The notes under the pieces are model-generated. The model searched no databases, was not told the DNA's origin, and saw only the letters and a list, made by a program, of their open reading frames with translations. From NCBI GenBank assembly GCA_008933765.1, contig WBUK01000006.1, positions 1 through 64,000 on the forward strand: a stretch of 64,000 bases of DNA, in the 5' to 3' direction. A program made the position numbers and the translations under genes. Source of the stretch: Ignavibacteriaceae bacterium (lineage in GTDB: Bacteria; Bacteroidota; Ignavibacteria; Ignavibacteriales; Ignavibacteriaceae). Below, piece by piece: positions 16,028 to 25,991 of this stretch. Position 1 is the first letter of the stretch. Each line of letters opens with the position of its first letter.

Positions 16028-18247
16028 GTGAAGCTTACTCTAAGGCGCAAGGTTATAATTCTTGTGCTTTTCGCGGCATTGGTGCCCGTAATAGTAACCC
16101 AAATTGGGATGCTCGGGCTACAGGCAAACCTTTCTGCGGCTACCGAAGCCGAGCTTGATACACTCGGAAGAGACGCCCTAAAGCAGATAGTGGACGACAT
16201 GCACTCTCTGTGCACCACTTCCAACGATCTGATCCAGGAAAAAGTGGACCGGGCGCTGAAAGTTGCATGGCAAATAGTCGGGAAAGACGGCGGGTTCAGG
16301 TTCGCTAATGATAAAGCGGAGTGGACGGCGGTTGACCAGTTCAGCAAAAAATCGACTAAAGTTGAATTGCCGCGGCTTATGGTTGGCGACAAGTGGCTGG
16401 GGCAAACGACAAGTTTTGAAACTAAAGTGCCCGTGGTTGACGATATTAAGTCGCTGATGGGGGTGGTCTGCAGTATTTTTCAACGAATGGATGAAAAAGG
16501 GGATATGGTGCGAGTGGCAACAACCGTTTCCAACGCCGGCGGCGCGAGAGCGATCGGCACTTTTATTCCTTCTACCCGCCCGGACGGTACGCGCGACCCG
16601 ATTGTTGAAGCTGTGCTAAGCGGCAACCCCTATAAGGGAATGGCGTGGGCGGCCGGATCATGGTTTATAACTTCGTATGACCCAATAGTTGACCCCAAGG
16701 GGCAGGTTGTCGGGATGTTTGTTGTCGGCGAGCTGATTGAAGCAGTGCCTTCCTTGCGGAAAAACATACAGTCGGTTACCGTCGGGGAAACAGGTGTGGT
16801 TACAATTTTTGGGGCAACGGGCGACAGGAAAGGGCGCTACATAATTACACACGACGGCAAAAAAGAGGGGGAAAGCGCATGGTTTGAAAAAGACGCTAAC
16901 GGCGGCTATTATCTGCAAAAATTGGTTACCGACGCCGTTAAAACCGGCGAGCCGACATTTCACACTTTCCCATGGATTGAACCGGGGAGCGACAAGGAAG
17001 CCCGCCGGAAAATTGCCGTGGCTTATTATTTTCCCGACTGGGACTGGGTTATTGTTGCCTCTACCTACGAGGATGAGTACTACGAAGCAAAAACTACAAT
17101 TGATTCTGTAAGCTCGTCGTTTACACGGAACATGCTGCTGCTGGCTTTCGGAATTGTTGCCTTAACGGTTATTGCCGCGTGGTATTTCAGCAACAAAATA
17201 ACCGACCCGATAACAGGGCTGATTGGCGGCGTGGAAAAAATTGCCAACGGCGACCTGAAAAAAGGGAACGAAGAGATTACTAAATATGAAGAAAAACAGA
17301 CCAACCTGAAAATTGCAGCTAAATTTTTGAAAATTGAGGATAATGACGAGTCGCACCTCCTTGTTTCTTCCGTAAAAAGGATGGCGGCAAATCTTTTTTC
17401 ACTCATCAGCCAAGTAGGGTCTTCAGGGTTTCAGGTTAATTCTTCGGTGAACAGGATAACCGCTTCGGCGCGGGAGCTGGAAGCAACGGTTGCCGAGCAG
17501 GCGGCATCTATTAAAGAAGTTACGGCTACAACTCAGGAAATCCTTCAGACTTCCAACACCCTGCTTGAAACGATGGAAGAGAGCATCGGCGGTTCGATTG
17601 CGCACGCATCAAAAACCGCTGAAGAGGGCCGCGGTGACCTCCGCACTCTTGAAGAAGCTATTCACCGGCTGATAGACGCCACGAAATCTATTTCCGCTAA
17701 ACTTTCCGTCATTAACTCGCGGGCTGATAAAATTTCCACCGTTGTGGTTACAATTAACAAGATATCCGACCAAACCAACCTGCTTTCGCTGAATGCTGCA
17801 ATAGAAGCTGAAAAAGCAGGCGAGTTCGGAAAGGGCTTCTCCGTAGTGGCACGCGAAATAAGCCGGCTTGCCGACCAAACCGCCGTGGCAACGCACGATA
17901 TTGAACACATGGTAAAGGAGATGCTCTCTTCTGTTTCGGCAGGGGTGATGGAAATGGATAAATTTTCCGAAGAAGTGCGGATGGACAGCATTACCGTTTC
18001 CAACATTTCGGAAAGGCTGAACGATGTTATCAACAGCGTGAACGAGCTTGCGCCACACTTCGATGAAATGAACGACGGAATGAGGCGCCAGACTGCAGGC
18101 GCAGGGCAGATTAATGAGGCGATGCAACAACTTTCCGTAGCGGCTGAACAAACGAAAGACTCGCTGCAGGAGTTCCGGTCAGCCACAGGGCAGCTCAACA
18201 ATGCGGTTAACGCACTGAACGAAGAAATACAAAAATTCAAGGTATAA
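16028..18247 (+). CDS. Methyl-accepting chemosensory receptor, WspA-like, with Cache sensor
   Basis: 739 residues with a GTG start and a good caggag site 8 bases before. Transmembrane helix 1 (about 8-30) is followed by an extracytoplasmic Cache-type sensor (about 35-350, with TYE-type ligand-pocket-like stretches), then transmembrane helix 2 (about 359-380), HAMP and the coiled-coil signalling domain. The hairpin tip is [20 protein letters not shown], followed by RLADQTAVATHDIEHMVKEM and SAGVMEMDKFSEEVR. The latter stretches closely resemble WspA of pseudomonads, the surface-contact receptor. First gene of an operon that matches wsp in gene content; it should signal through the CheW proteins to the hybrid CheA. 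The stimulus is unknown. Confidence 0.93.
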   Translation: MKLTLRRKVIILVLFAALVPVIVTQIGMLGLQANLSAATEAELDTLGRDALKQIVDDMHSLCTTSNDLIQEKVDRALKVAWQIVGKDGGFRFANDKAEWTAVDQFSKKSTKVELPRLMVGDKWLGQTTSFETKVPVVDDIKSLMGVVCSIFQRMDEKGDMVRVATTVSNAGGARAIGTFIPSTRPDGTRDPIVEAVLSGNPYKGMAWAAGSWFITSYDPIVDPKGQVVGMFVVGELIEAVPSLRKNIQSVTVGETGVVTIFGATGDRKGRYIITHDGKKEGESAWFEKDANGGYYLQKLVTDAVKTGEPTFHTFPWIEPGSDKEARRKIAVAYYFPDWDWVIVASTYEDEYYEAKTTIDSVSSSFTRNMLLLAFGIVALTVIAAWYFSNKITDPITGLIGGVEKIANGDLKKGNEEITKYEEKQTNLKIAAKFLKIEDNDESHLLVSSVKRMAANLFSLISQVGSSGFQVNSSVNRITASARELEATVAEQAASIKEVTATTQEILQTSNTLLETMEESIGGSIAHASKTAEEGRGDLRTLEEAIHRLIDATKSISAKLSVINSRADKISTVVVTINKISDQTNLLSLNAAIEAEKAGEFGKGFSVVAREISRLADQTAVATHDIEHMVKEMLSSVSAGVMEMDKFSEEVRMDSITVSNISERLNDVINSVNELAPHFDEMNDGMRRQTAGAGQINEAMQQLSVAAEQTKDSLQEFRSATGQLNNAVNALNEEIQKFKV

Positions 18248-18253
18248 ATAGCC

Positions 18254-20386
18254 ATGTTAAGAAAGCTGACGCTACGGTTTAACATTCTGCTCCGGCGTTA
18301 TACAGTACTCACAAAACTGACGATGATCGGTGTTTTACTGGGGTTGCCCCTGACGATCATTTTGGTTCTTAACCTGTTTAACCTGTTTGACTCGATAGAT
18401 TTTGTTGACAAAGAAAAGACGGGTATAAAGATATTCATCCCCTTAACATCGCTGCAGGTGCACCTGATGGAACATAAGGCTTACTCGTTCGCCACAATAA
18501 GTTCGGGGGTGGATTATCAGACGAAAATTGCTGCACTTAACTCACAAATTAAAGATGAGCTTGACCAACTGATTAAAATCAACAACACCGAAGGAAAAAA
18601 TATCGGGGTTGATAATGAAACGATGAATCTGGGTGAAGACTACTATCTTTCGCCTCCTTCGCTGATGGCGCAATGGGAAAAATTACTCTCTGAAAGCAAA
18701 AGACTCTCGCCCGGGGACCTTCTGACCGCTTACAATAAGTTAGAAGATAACCTCGGGAAGTTCATGCGGTTGGTTACCGTGAACGCAAGGCTTACGCTTG
18801 ACCCCTCCGGTGATGCATACCACCTGATCTATCTTTCGATACACCTTATGCCCAGGATGCACGATCTTATCGGGCGGGCGTTTATTGTTGCTATTGAAGA
18901 TGCACAGGATTCCCTTTTCAACAACGAGCGGCTCGCCGAGATTATCTATCTGACACGAACAATGCGCAACCTCATAACCGACGAGATACCTTCGGCAGTA
19001 AGAAGCGCAATAGACCTTGACCCTGAGTATAACGGGCGCCTCCCTTCGATTGACGGGGTGCTTTCCCCGATGCTGGAGCACTACCGCTCCGATGTGATTT
19101 CAATTCTTGAAATTTACGAGAATATCATCCGGAACAACAGCACTTATGGAACCGAAGAACTGACCGGTTTAACCACCGAAAAGTTGGATGAAAGTCTGGA
19201 TTTCAACCGTGCCGCGTTGAATGAACTTGAAAAAGTGGTTCACATTAACTACAATTACACTTATTACAGAATATTCTTCCGGTTCATAATTTCTGTCGGG
19301 GCATTTTTATTAGCAATGGTGATGATATACTTCACTGCAAAAGGAATGATAACCCCGGTAAATGGCGTTGCCGAGATAGCACGCGACCTTTCAGAGGGGG
19401 ACATCCAATCGGCTAAAGAGAAAGTTTTTGCACTTGCCGAGCGGTTTTTGGTTTCCCCGATAGGTGCAAAGAAAGAGAAAGACGAAATCTGGAAGCTTTT
19501 CAGGGCAATACACGGTACAATTGATAATCTTGAAATAATACTGCGTCAAGTCGGGCGTGCCGGAATAGCCGTTACTTCGTCCGTAACGCAAATTTCAGCT
19601 TCGGTTCAGGCGTTAAACGCTGCCATTAACCAGCAGGCGGCTTCGACTGCGGAAGTGAAAGCAACCGGAAAGGAGATTTACAGCAGCTCGATTCAGCTCT
19701 CGGAAACTGTTGAAGATGTAGCCGAAAAATCGGGCAGAACGCTTCAATTAGCCGATAAAGGCGCTTCAGGGTTAACCGAAATTAACCTTTCGATGGCTTC
19801 CTTGGAACAAGGTTCTAAAGAAATTGCGGAAAAACTTTCCGAACTTTACAAAAAGACCTCGAACATCACCAATGTTATTACAACAATAACTAAAATTGCC
19901 ACACAAACCAATCTTCTTTCGCTTAACGCTTCGATCGAGGCGGAAAAAGCCGGCGAGTACGGGGCGGGTTTCTCGGTGGTTTCAGCGGAAATTAAACGGC
20001 TTGCCGAAGAAACAGCGATGGCAGCCTTAGAAATTGAAGAGACCATCCGCGAGATGCAGCAGGCGGTTAAAGCGGATGTTATTGGTGTGGAGGTTTACGC
20101 CGGAACAACACGATCGAGCGTCAGCCGGATTTCCGGGATTGCCGATAACATCAACGAAATTATTGAATATACTAAAGGGGTGCTCCCAAGTTTTGAGGAA
20201 GTGAGCACAAAAATGAAGATTCAGACCGACGGTGCCGCACAGATAAGCGACGCAATGAGCGAGCTGAACGATGTGGCGCTTCACACACGGGAATCTATCT
20301 CTGAATTTAGCGAAATAACCGAGAACCTTGAAGGTGCCGTTGGTTCGCTGCGCGAGATACTCGCAAAGTTCAGGTTTGGAGGCTGA
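18254..20386 (+). CDS. Second methyl-accepting chemosensory receptor
   Basis: 710 residues, starting 6 bases after the first receptor. An N-terminal membrane helix (about 20-42) precedes a helical extracytoplasmic region of roughly 300 residues without Cache signature. A second helix (about 337-357, [19 protein letters not shown]) is followed by HAMP and the signalling domain with [20 protein letters not shown] at the tip. The sensor part resembles long helical-bundle sensors rather than the Cache of its neighbour, so the two receptors probably read different inputs or form mixed arrays (inference). Typical wsp operons carry only one receptor gene. Confidence 0.92.
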   Translation: MLRKLTLRFNILLRRYTVLTKLTMIGVLLGLPLTIILVLNLFNLFDSIDFVDKEKTGIKIFIPLTSLQVHLMEHKAYSFATISSGVDYQTKIAALNSQIKDELDQLIKINNTEGKNIGVDNETMNLGEDYYLSPPSLMAQWEKLLSESKRLSPGDLLTAYNKLEDNLGKFMRLVTVNARLTLDPSGDAYHLIYLSIHLMPRMHDLIGRAFIVAIEDAQDSLFNNERLAEIIYLTRTMRNLITDEIPSAVRSAIDLDPEYNGRLPSIDGVLSPMLEHYRSDVISILEIYENIIRNNSTYGTEELTGLTTEKLDESLDFNRAALNELEKVVHINYNYTYYRIFFRFIISVGAFLLAMVMIYFTAKGMITPVNGVAEIARDLSEGDIQSAKEKVFALAERFLVSPIGAKKEKDEIWKLFRAIHGTIDNLEIILRQVGRAGIAVTSSVTQISASVQALNAAINQQAASTAEVKATGKEIYSSSIQLSETVEDVAEKSGRTLQLADKGASGLTEINLSMASLEQGSKEIAEKLSELYKKTSNITNVITTITKIATQTNLLSLNASIEAEKAGEYGAGFSVVSAEIKRLAEETAMAALEIEETIREMQQAVKADVIGVEVYAGTTRSSVSRISGIADNINEIIEYTKGVLPSFEEVSTKMKIQTDGAAQISDAMSELNDVALHTRESISEFSEITENLEGAVGSLREILAKFRFGG

Positions 20387-20391
20387 CTCAG

Positions 20392-20850
20392 GTGCTCTGC
20401 CTAACTTTCGAGGTCGGTGAAAACCGGTATGCTATCGACGCAAACGAAATAATTGAAGTGGTGCCGTTGGTTAACTTTACAACATTCCCAAAGGCGCCTT
20501 CGTATTTTGCCGGAAGGTTCAACTACAGGGGTGAAATAGTGCCCGTGTTAGATTTGAAAGACCTTATGATGAGCTTTCAGACGAAGATGTACCTAAGCAC
20601 CCGGATAATTGTGGTTAAGTATGAGACCGACGGTGAGATTCACCAACTTGGTTTGCTCGGCGAAAAAGTGATGGATATTATAAGAATTCGTGATGATGAG
20701 TTGCAAGACCCCGGCTTGATAACCGAAGAAACACGCTACCTCGGGCGGTTGATTAACCTGAAATCGGGGGTTGTGCAGTTGATTACAGTGAAAGAGCTTA
20801 TTCCCCCATTTGTGAGAGAAAGCCTTTTCAGGGATGTTAAGGAAGATTGA
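20392..20850 (+). CDS. CheW-type adaptor (WspB position)
   Basis: 152 residues, starting with GTG five bases after the receptor stop. The single CheW SH3-like domain shows CLTFEVGENRYAIDANEIIE, FNYRGEIVPVLDLKDLM and a final VKELIPPF. CheW couples receptors to the CheA kinase. In the wsp operon WspB is the CheW between receptor and CheR, which is the position seen here apart from the small inserted frame that follows. The stop codon is directly followed by another GTG. Confidence 0.93.
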   Translation: MLCLTFEVGENRYAIDANEIIEVVPLVNFTTFPKAPSYFAGRFNYRGEIVPVLDLKDLMMSFQTKMYLSTRIIVVKYETDGEIHQLGLLGEKVMDIIRIRDDELQDPGLITEETRYLGRLINLKSGVVQLITVKELIPPFVRESLFRDVKED

Positions 20851-21036
20851 GTGCCTGTGCTTCCGTTTTTTGACAGATTTATGATTATGCTTTTGTTTAT
20901 GTTTTTATTTAGGTTTTTGTTTATGCGTCCGTTTATGCATCCGTTTATGCGTTCGTTTATGCGTTCGTTTATGCGTCCGTTTAGACTTATAAGAATTTTT
21001 GAAATTGAAACCCCCGGTTTTGGGCGCTGTGCATGA
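20851..21036 (+). CDS. Small repeat-containing frame between cheW and cheR, doubtful gene
   Basis: A 61-codon frame starts with GTG directly after the cheW stop and ends by overlapping the cheR start (atga), so it fills the gap exactly. Its middle is a run of Phe, Met and Arg (FMRPFMHPFMRSFMRSFMRP) encoded by five 12-bp repeats. It has no relatives I know. It is either a translational bridge created by repeat expansion or a chance frame. The hydrophobic N-terminal half could insert in the membrane, but nothing proves translation. Confidence 0.3.
   Translation: MPVLPFFDRFMIMLLFMFLFRFLFMRPFMHPFMRSFMRSFMRPFRLIRIFEIETPGFGRCA
20919..20983 (+). repeat. 12-bp tandem repeat in the chemosensory operon
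   Basis: Five units of gtttatgcgtcc (variants gtttatgcatcc, gtttatgcgttc) start at 20919, 20931, 20943, 20955 and 20967, followed by gtttag. Unit length is a multiple of three, so copy-number change would keep the frame of the bridging ORF. Each unit also carries an ATG. Confidence 0.9.
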
Positions 21037-22490
21037 CTGAAGTTGAGACAGAACTCGCCGGAATTACCGGGCTTCTTGCCGAGAGGATAGGGCTTGACCC
21101 CACGAGCATCGGCTACAAAAGCATTGAATTAGCCGCAAAGCGGCGGATGAGTAAGATCGGGCTAACCGATGTGAGTGAGTTCCTTAAGCTGATTCGGAGC
21201 GATTTTCGCGAATTAGATACTTTTATTGAGATGATAGTCGTGCCCGAAACATGGTTTTTCAGGGATGTGCATCCGTTTCTTTTTCTGAAAGAAGAGGTGT
21301 TATCAAGGTTTATGACCCCGGTGTCGCAGTCACTGAGGATACTTTCCATCCCTTGTTCAACGGGCGAAGAGGCTTATTCGATTGCCATTTCGATGAGAGA
21401 TATTAACTTTCTGCCGCAAAAGGTGGAAATCGACGCCGTTGACATAAGCGAAAGAGCCTTGGAAAAGGCTAAGAAAGGGGTTTACGGAAAAAGCGCTTTC
21501 AGAGGGAACGACAGTTTAATTAAAAACAGATATTTCACTGAGGACGACGGGGTTTTTGCGCTGCACAGTAAAATAAAAGAGATGGTTAACTTCAGGAACG
21601 GAAATATTATTGATCCTGCTTTCCCGGCGGGTGTACCGAAATACGACATAATTTTCTGCAGAAATTTGGTTATTTATCTTGATGCCGCGGGACGGGATGT
21701 TGCCGTTGCAAACATAAAGCGGCTTTTGAAGAGCAACGGGCTCCTTTTTGCAGGGCACACAGAAGTTATGTTCTTTTCGGCTGCGGGTTTTGTTCCTGAT
21801 ACGAAAACCAAAACTTTTGTGCTTTATAACTCTGAGGGGCGGGCGAAGAGAAATTCTGTCGAAATTCCGCCCAGAAAAGGTTCCGCAGAGATTAAGGGGA
21901 AAAGAAACTTGGTTAATATTCCCCCAAGAAGAAGCAATGCCGAAATTGCGGGGAAAAGAAGCTCAACTGAAATGCCGCCGGAAAGGCATTCCGCGGTTAT
22001 TGGTACAAAGCGCAACGCTTCAGAAGTAACGGCTAAAAGGCACACGGGAATAACCGCCTCGAACGGGAAACAGGGTGAAACTCCGGCAATAAACAACAGC
22101 GGCAACACTTCCGCTCCCTTAAACCGCGGCAACACTTCTGCCCCCCTAAACGGCGCAACGCCCGGAATGAATATTTCCGCAGAGATTGAAACCGTAAGGC
22201 GGTTGGCTGACCGGGGAAAGTTTGAAACCGCACGAAAACAGTGCGAATTGCTGCTTCTTAAGAACCCGGCAGACCGTGAACTGCTTTGCCTGCTCGGCGT
22301 GATTTACAACGCAACGGGTTTGATTGAAGAAGCAGAAAGCAGTTTTTTAAAAGTACTGTATCTTGAACCGGATAACCTTGAGGCGTTAGCGCACATTAGC
22401 CTCCTTTATGAAAAAAGAGGCGACACTATGAAAGCGCGAATTTACACAGACCGCCTAAGAAGAAGTGGAAACAGGAATAACAATGGCTAA
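21033..22490 (+). CDS. CheR-type methyltransferase with TPR tail (WspC-like)
   Basis: 485 residues; the ATG overlaps the preceding frame by 4 bases. Residues 1 to about 270 are a chemoreceptor glutamate methyltransferase: PETWFFRDVHPF, LRILSIPCSTGEEAYSIAIS (S-adenosylmethionine site), DAVDISERALEKAKKGVYG, IIFCRNLVIYLD and LFAGHTEVMF. A basic low-complexity linker (about 270-375) has imperfect repeats of PPRxxSAEIxGKRN. The C-terminal 95 residues are about three tetratricopeptide repeats. CheR plus C-terminal TPR is the WspC arrangement. It should methylate the two receptors encoded upstream. Confidence 0.93.
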   Translation: MTEVETELAGITGLLAERIGLDPTSIGYKSIELAAKRRMSKIGLTDVSEFLKLIRSDFRELDTFIEMIVVPETWFFRDVHPFLFLKEEVLSRFMTPVSQSLRILSIPCSTGEEAYSIAISMRDINFLPQKVEIDAVDISERALEKAKKGVYGKSAFRGNDSLIKNRYFTEDDGVFALHSKIKEMVNFRNGNIIDPAFPAGVPKYDIIFCRNLVIYLDAAGRDVAVANIKRLLKSNGLLFAGHTEVMFFSAAGFVPDTKTKTFVLYNSEGRAKRNSVEIPPRKGSAEIKGKRNLVNIPPRRSNAEIAGKRSSTEMPPERHSAVIGTKRNASEVTAKRHTGITASNGKQGETPAINNSGNTSAPLNRGNTSAPLNGATPGMNISAEIETVRRLADRGKFETARKQCELLLLKNPADRELLCLLGVIYNATGLIEEAESSFLKVLYLEPDNLEALAHISLLYEKRGDTMKARIYTDRLRRSGNRNNNG

Positions 22491-23160
22491 AATTAAAAAT
22501 AAATGTTGGAACGAAATCGGTGTCTTCGGCGACAAATCGTGCGAATCACTGAACGAATACCTCCACTGTAAGTATTGCCCCGTTTACACCAACGCCGCTA
22601 AAGAGTTCTTTGAAAGAGAGGTGCCGCCCGAGTTTATTAATTCGTGGACTCTCGATATCACACGCCGGAAAGAGACGATTGAAAAAGGCAATCTTTCGGT
22701 TACTATTTTCAGACTGGGCGACGAACTGCTCGCCGTTCTTACCGACGCTATCGTGGTTGCGGTGGCTGTTAAACCGGTGCATTTTGTACCTTTCCGTACT
22801 AACCGCACATTCCGGGGGTTGGTAAATCTCGATGGCGAGCTGCTGCTGTGCTACAGTTTGGAAAACCTGCTTGGTATATCCCGCAACGGGCGCGAAACGG
22901 TTGAAGAAAACGAGGACTACGCAGTTTACAAAAGGATGATCGCGGTTAAAGGAGCCAACGAAAAGTTAGTGTTCGAAGTGGATGAAGTGGTGGGCGTTAC
23001 TAAAATATCTTCCGACTCGATGACGGAACTTCCGGCAACGGCAAAAAAAGCCGATGAAATCTTCTCGCAGGGGATTTTTCATCTGAACGATAAATCCGTT
23101 GCACTTTTGGACGAGCACCGGGTGTGCGAGTCGTTCAGATCAACTCTTAAATTTCAATAG
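22483..23160 (+). CDS. CheW-type adaptor with Cys-rich N-terminus (WspD-like)
   Basis: 225 residues. I use the ATG at 22483, which has acaggaa 7 bases before it and overlaps the cheR stop by 8 bases; a GTG at 22465 is possible. The N-terminal 40 residues (CWNEIGVFGDKSCESL, HCKYCPVYTNAAKEFF) contain four Cys and match the start of WspD proteins. The rest is a CheW domain (FRLGDELLAVLTDAIV, NLDGELLLCYSLENLLG). A CheW between WspC and WspE equivalents is diagnostic of the wsp gene order. The four Cys could hold a metal or redox centre (inference). Confidence 0.92.
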   Translation: MAKIKNKCWNEIGVFGDKSCESLNEYLHCKYCPVYTNAAKEFFEREVPPEFINSWTLDITRRKETIEKGNLSVTIFRLGDELLAVLTDAIVVAVAVKPVHFVPFRTNRTFRGLVNLDGELLLCYSLENLLGISRNGRETVEENEDYAVYKRMIAVKGANEKLVFEVDEVVGVTKISSDSMTELPATAKKADEIFSQGIFHLNDKSVALLDEHRVCESFRSTLKFQ

Positions 23161-23177
23161 CTACAGCATTAAAAGCG

Positions 23178-25991
23178 ATGAAGACAGCGGCTTTATACGA
23201 AATTTTCAAAAATGTAATAAACGAGAACCTCCCGGTTTTAGAGGCTTCACTTTCGGCGCCCGCCGGCGGTGATGTTAAAAGTTTATTAACCGTTTGCAAC
23301 AATATTAAAGCTGCCGCTAAAGTTGTTTCGATTGAACCGGTTGTTAATTTATGCAAAACGATGGATTCGTTTCTTGCCACTTTAAATGAAAGCGGCAAAG
23401 GCCTGGGTGAATTGGAGCAGAACTTCTTTTCCGCCGCTGCTGAGCTTATGAGTGAGATGGCGGCTGTTGACGCCGGTGAAATTCCCAATGTTGCCGCTGC
23501 GAACAGTGAGCTGATAAAAGACCTTTCCGAAAAATTTGCGGAGATAACCGCCGCTGCCGCACCCCCGCCCGAGCCGCCAAAACAGGAGGCAAAGCCGAAA
23601 CTTAGCTACGACCCCGTTTTAATTGATCTCTTTAAGATCGAGTTAGATTCGCACACGAAAGTGCTTGAAAAAGGATTGATTGAAGCCGAGGGAGAAACCT
23701 CCAACGAGAAACTTGAGCCTTTGATGCGCTCTGCACACTCGATTAAGGGTGCCGCACGGATCGTCGGGATAAACAATGCAGTTGGCTTGGCGCACGCTAT
23801 GGAAGATATTCTCAGCTTAGCGATTAAGGGTGAGGTAAAACTAACCGCCGACCATATAGATATCCTGCTGCGGGGGAACGACCTGTTCAAGGTGATTGCG
23901 GCATTGCCTGTTGATGAGATAATTCCCTGGTTGGAAGAGAATCTGGGAGAAGTAACCGAGCTTACCGACATGCTTCAGCGTGCTAAAACGGGTGAAGTGG
24001 CGGGTGGAAAAGAGGGCGACACCGGTGCTGCTAAAACAGGCGATGTGGCGGGAGGGAAAGAGGGCGACACAACTGTTGCCAACACGGTGGAAAGCCCCGG
24101 TGAAAAAAAAGGAGCAGTCGGCTCATCAGGAGGGGTGGGCGGTGCACCAACAGACGGAACCGGTGGCGGCGGCGCAAATGATGCGGGAGCAACCTCAACC
24201 TCTTCTACTACCGCCCAAACGGCACAGCCGCAACGGACTGAGAAAAAAGAAGACGCCTTGTTCGTCAGGGTGCTTGCCGATAACCTGAACAGGCTTCTGG
24301 GATTAACGGGTGAAATTAAAATTCAGGCTAAGTTCACAAAACCTTTCAGAGGCTATCTTTTAGCTGCAAAACAGACACTTCGGGAGATTGCGCGCGCTGA
24401 ATCGAAACTTGAAATTGCCGTTGATTCCGTTGACGCCGCACTTCCGCTGACCGGCGAAATGGAAGCGCTGAGGGAGGCTATCGAGCACTTGGAGTGGAGC
24501 CTGAATATTATGATTGATAAATTTGACGGATTCTCAAGAAACATCGAGAGACTTTCGGAATCGCTCGGCAACCGGGTGGTTGAATCTAAAATGCGCCCGA
24601 TTGCCGACGGGCTGCACGGCATACCAAGAATGGTAAGAGAGCTTTCGAAAGACTCGGGCAAAAAGATTAAACTGGAAATTACCGGCGACGATACGATGAT
24701 CGACCGCGATATTCTCGATAAAATAGAAGCGCCGCTTTCGCACCTGATTTCAAACTCCGTCGATCACGGCATCGAAACCCCCGAAGAACGAATTGCCGCC
24801 GGTAAACCTGAAACAGGAAAAATAACCTTTGAGGCGGGGCACAGGGCGGGGTTCCTTACGATTATGGTTTCTGACGACGGGCGCGGAATAGACACAGCGC
24901 AGATTAAGAAAAAAGTTGTTGAAAAAGGATATGTTACCGCCGATATGGCTGAAAGCCTGAGCAAATCTGAACTTCTGGATTTCCTTTTCCTGCCGGGCTT
25001 CACAACAAAAGGTGATGTAACAAAGCTTTCGGGCAGAGGTGTCGGGTTGGATATTGTTATGTCGCTTATTCACCAGGTTGGCGGGAAGGCAAAGATTGAT
25101 TCCGAGCCGGGCTCGGGGAGCAGGTTCACGCTTCAGTTGCCCGTAACCCTTTCCGTTATAAGAGCTTTGTTGCTGAAAGTGAACCGGGAGCTTTATGCTC
25201 TGCCAATATCCCGGGTTGAAACGCTTTTCTGTATAAAGCCCGAAGAGATTCATTCGGTTGAAGACCGTCAATACCTTGAAGCCGAAGGGGAGAACATAGG
25301 AATTATAGATTTTGCACGGCTGATGAACCTGCCCGGTGAGGGTGAACAAAGCGAGTTTATTAACCTTGCCGTTATCGGGGACAGAACCACGAAATATGCA
25401 ATTGCCGTGGACGCTTTTCTGGGAGAGCGGGATTTGGTGGTTACCGCAATAGACGCCAAACTTGGGAAACTCCCGAACATTTCTGCCGCAGCAATTCTGG
25501 AAGAAGGATCTGTTGCGCTGATACTCGACCCCGACGACCTCGTCCGCTCTATAGATAAATATGTGCACGGAACGAAGCCGGATAAAGTTTCCGTCGGAGA
25601 AGCCGCCGGCGGAAAGAAAAAGACCATTCTCGTGGTTGACGACTCGCTGACCGTCCGGGAAGTTGAAAGAAAACTTCTTGAAAACAACGGCTATGAAGTG
25701 GTTACCGCAATCGACGGGGTTGACGGGTTTAACGCTCTGAGCCGAGAGCAGTTCGATTTGGTTATCACCGATGTGGATATGCCGAGAATGAACGGCATCC
25801 AGTTGGTTGAAAAGATAAAATCTGACCCAGGTTTAAAAGATATCCCCGTGATGATTGTTTCTTACAAAGACCGTGAAGAAGACCGCCTGCGCGGTTTGAA
25901 CGCCGGCGCTAACTATTACCTCACTAAAAGCTCGTTCCACGACGAAAGTCTGGTTAATGCAGTGATTGATCTGATTGGCGAGGCGGAATGA
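23178..25991 (+). CDS. Hybrid CheA histidine kinase with receiver domain (WspE-like)
   Basis: 937 residues. The first ~105 residues look like a phosphotransfer (Hpt) domain in which the His is lost (NNIKAAAKVV). A second Hpt carries the phosphorylated His187 (SAHSIKGAARI). An acidic/Gly/Thr-rich low-complexity linker (about 270-355) follows. Then come the dimerisation helices and the kinase domain with N box HLISNSVDHGIETPEERIAA, DDGRGIDTAQI and GRGVGLDIVMSL, a CheW-like regulatory domain and a C-terminal receiver (ILVVDDSLTVREVERKLLEN, DLVITDVDMPRMNG). CheA-REC is the WspE layout. The kinase should phosphorylate CheB and the REC-PP2C protein encoded downstream. Confidence 0.95.
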   Translation: MKTAALYEIFKNVINENLPVLEASLSAPAGGDVKSLLTVCNNIKAAAKVVSIEPVVNLCKTMDSFLATLNESGKGLGELEQNFFSAAAELMSEMAAVDAGEIPNVAAANSELIKDLSEKFAEITAAAAPPPEPPKQEAKPKLSYDPVLIDLFKIELDSHTKVLEKGLIEAEGETSNEKLEPLMRSAHSIKGAARIVGINNAVGLAHAMEDILSLAIKGEVKLTADHIDILLRGNDLFKVIAALPVDEIIPWLEENLGEVTELTDMLQRAKTGEVAGGKEGDTGAAKTGDVAGGKEGDTTVANTVESPGEKKGAVGSSGGVGGAPTDGTGGGGANDAGATSTSSTTAQTAQPQRTEKKEDALFVRVLADNLNRLLGLTGEIKIQAKFTKPFRGYLLAAKQTLREIARAESKLEIAVDSVDAALPLTGEMEALREAIEHLEWSLNIMIDKFDGFSRNIERLSESLGNRVVESKMRPIADGLHGIPRMVRELSKDSGKKIKLEITGDDTMIDRDILDKIEAPLSHLISNSVDHGIETPEERIAAGKPETGKITFEAGHRAGFLTIMVSDDGRGIDTAQIKKKVVEKGYVTADMAESLSKSELLDFLFLPGFTTKGDVTKLSGRGVGLDIVMSLIHQVGGKAKIDSEPGSGSRFTLQLPVTLSVIRALLLKVNRELYALPISRVETLFCIKPEEIHSVEDRQYLEAEGENIGIIDFARLMNLPGEGEQSEFINLAVIGDRTTKYAIAVDAFLGERDLVVTAIDAKLGKLPNISAAAILEEGSVALILDPDDLVRSIDKYVHGTKPDKVSVGEAAGGKKKTILVVDDSLTVREVERKLLENNGYEVVTAIDGVDGFNALSREQFDLVITDVDMPRMNGIQLVEKIKSDPGLKDIPVMIVSYKDREEDRLRGLNAGANYYLTKSSFHDESLVNAVIDLIGEAE

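Noticed and set aside
24750-25568. Minus-strand frame of 272 codons inside cheA
   Set aside because: Antisense to the kinase and CheW-like domains, whose protein sequence is clearly conserved on the plus strand.
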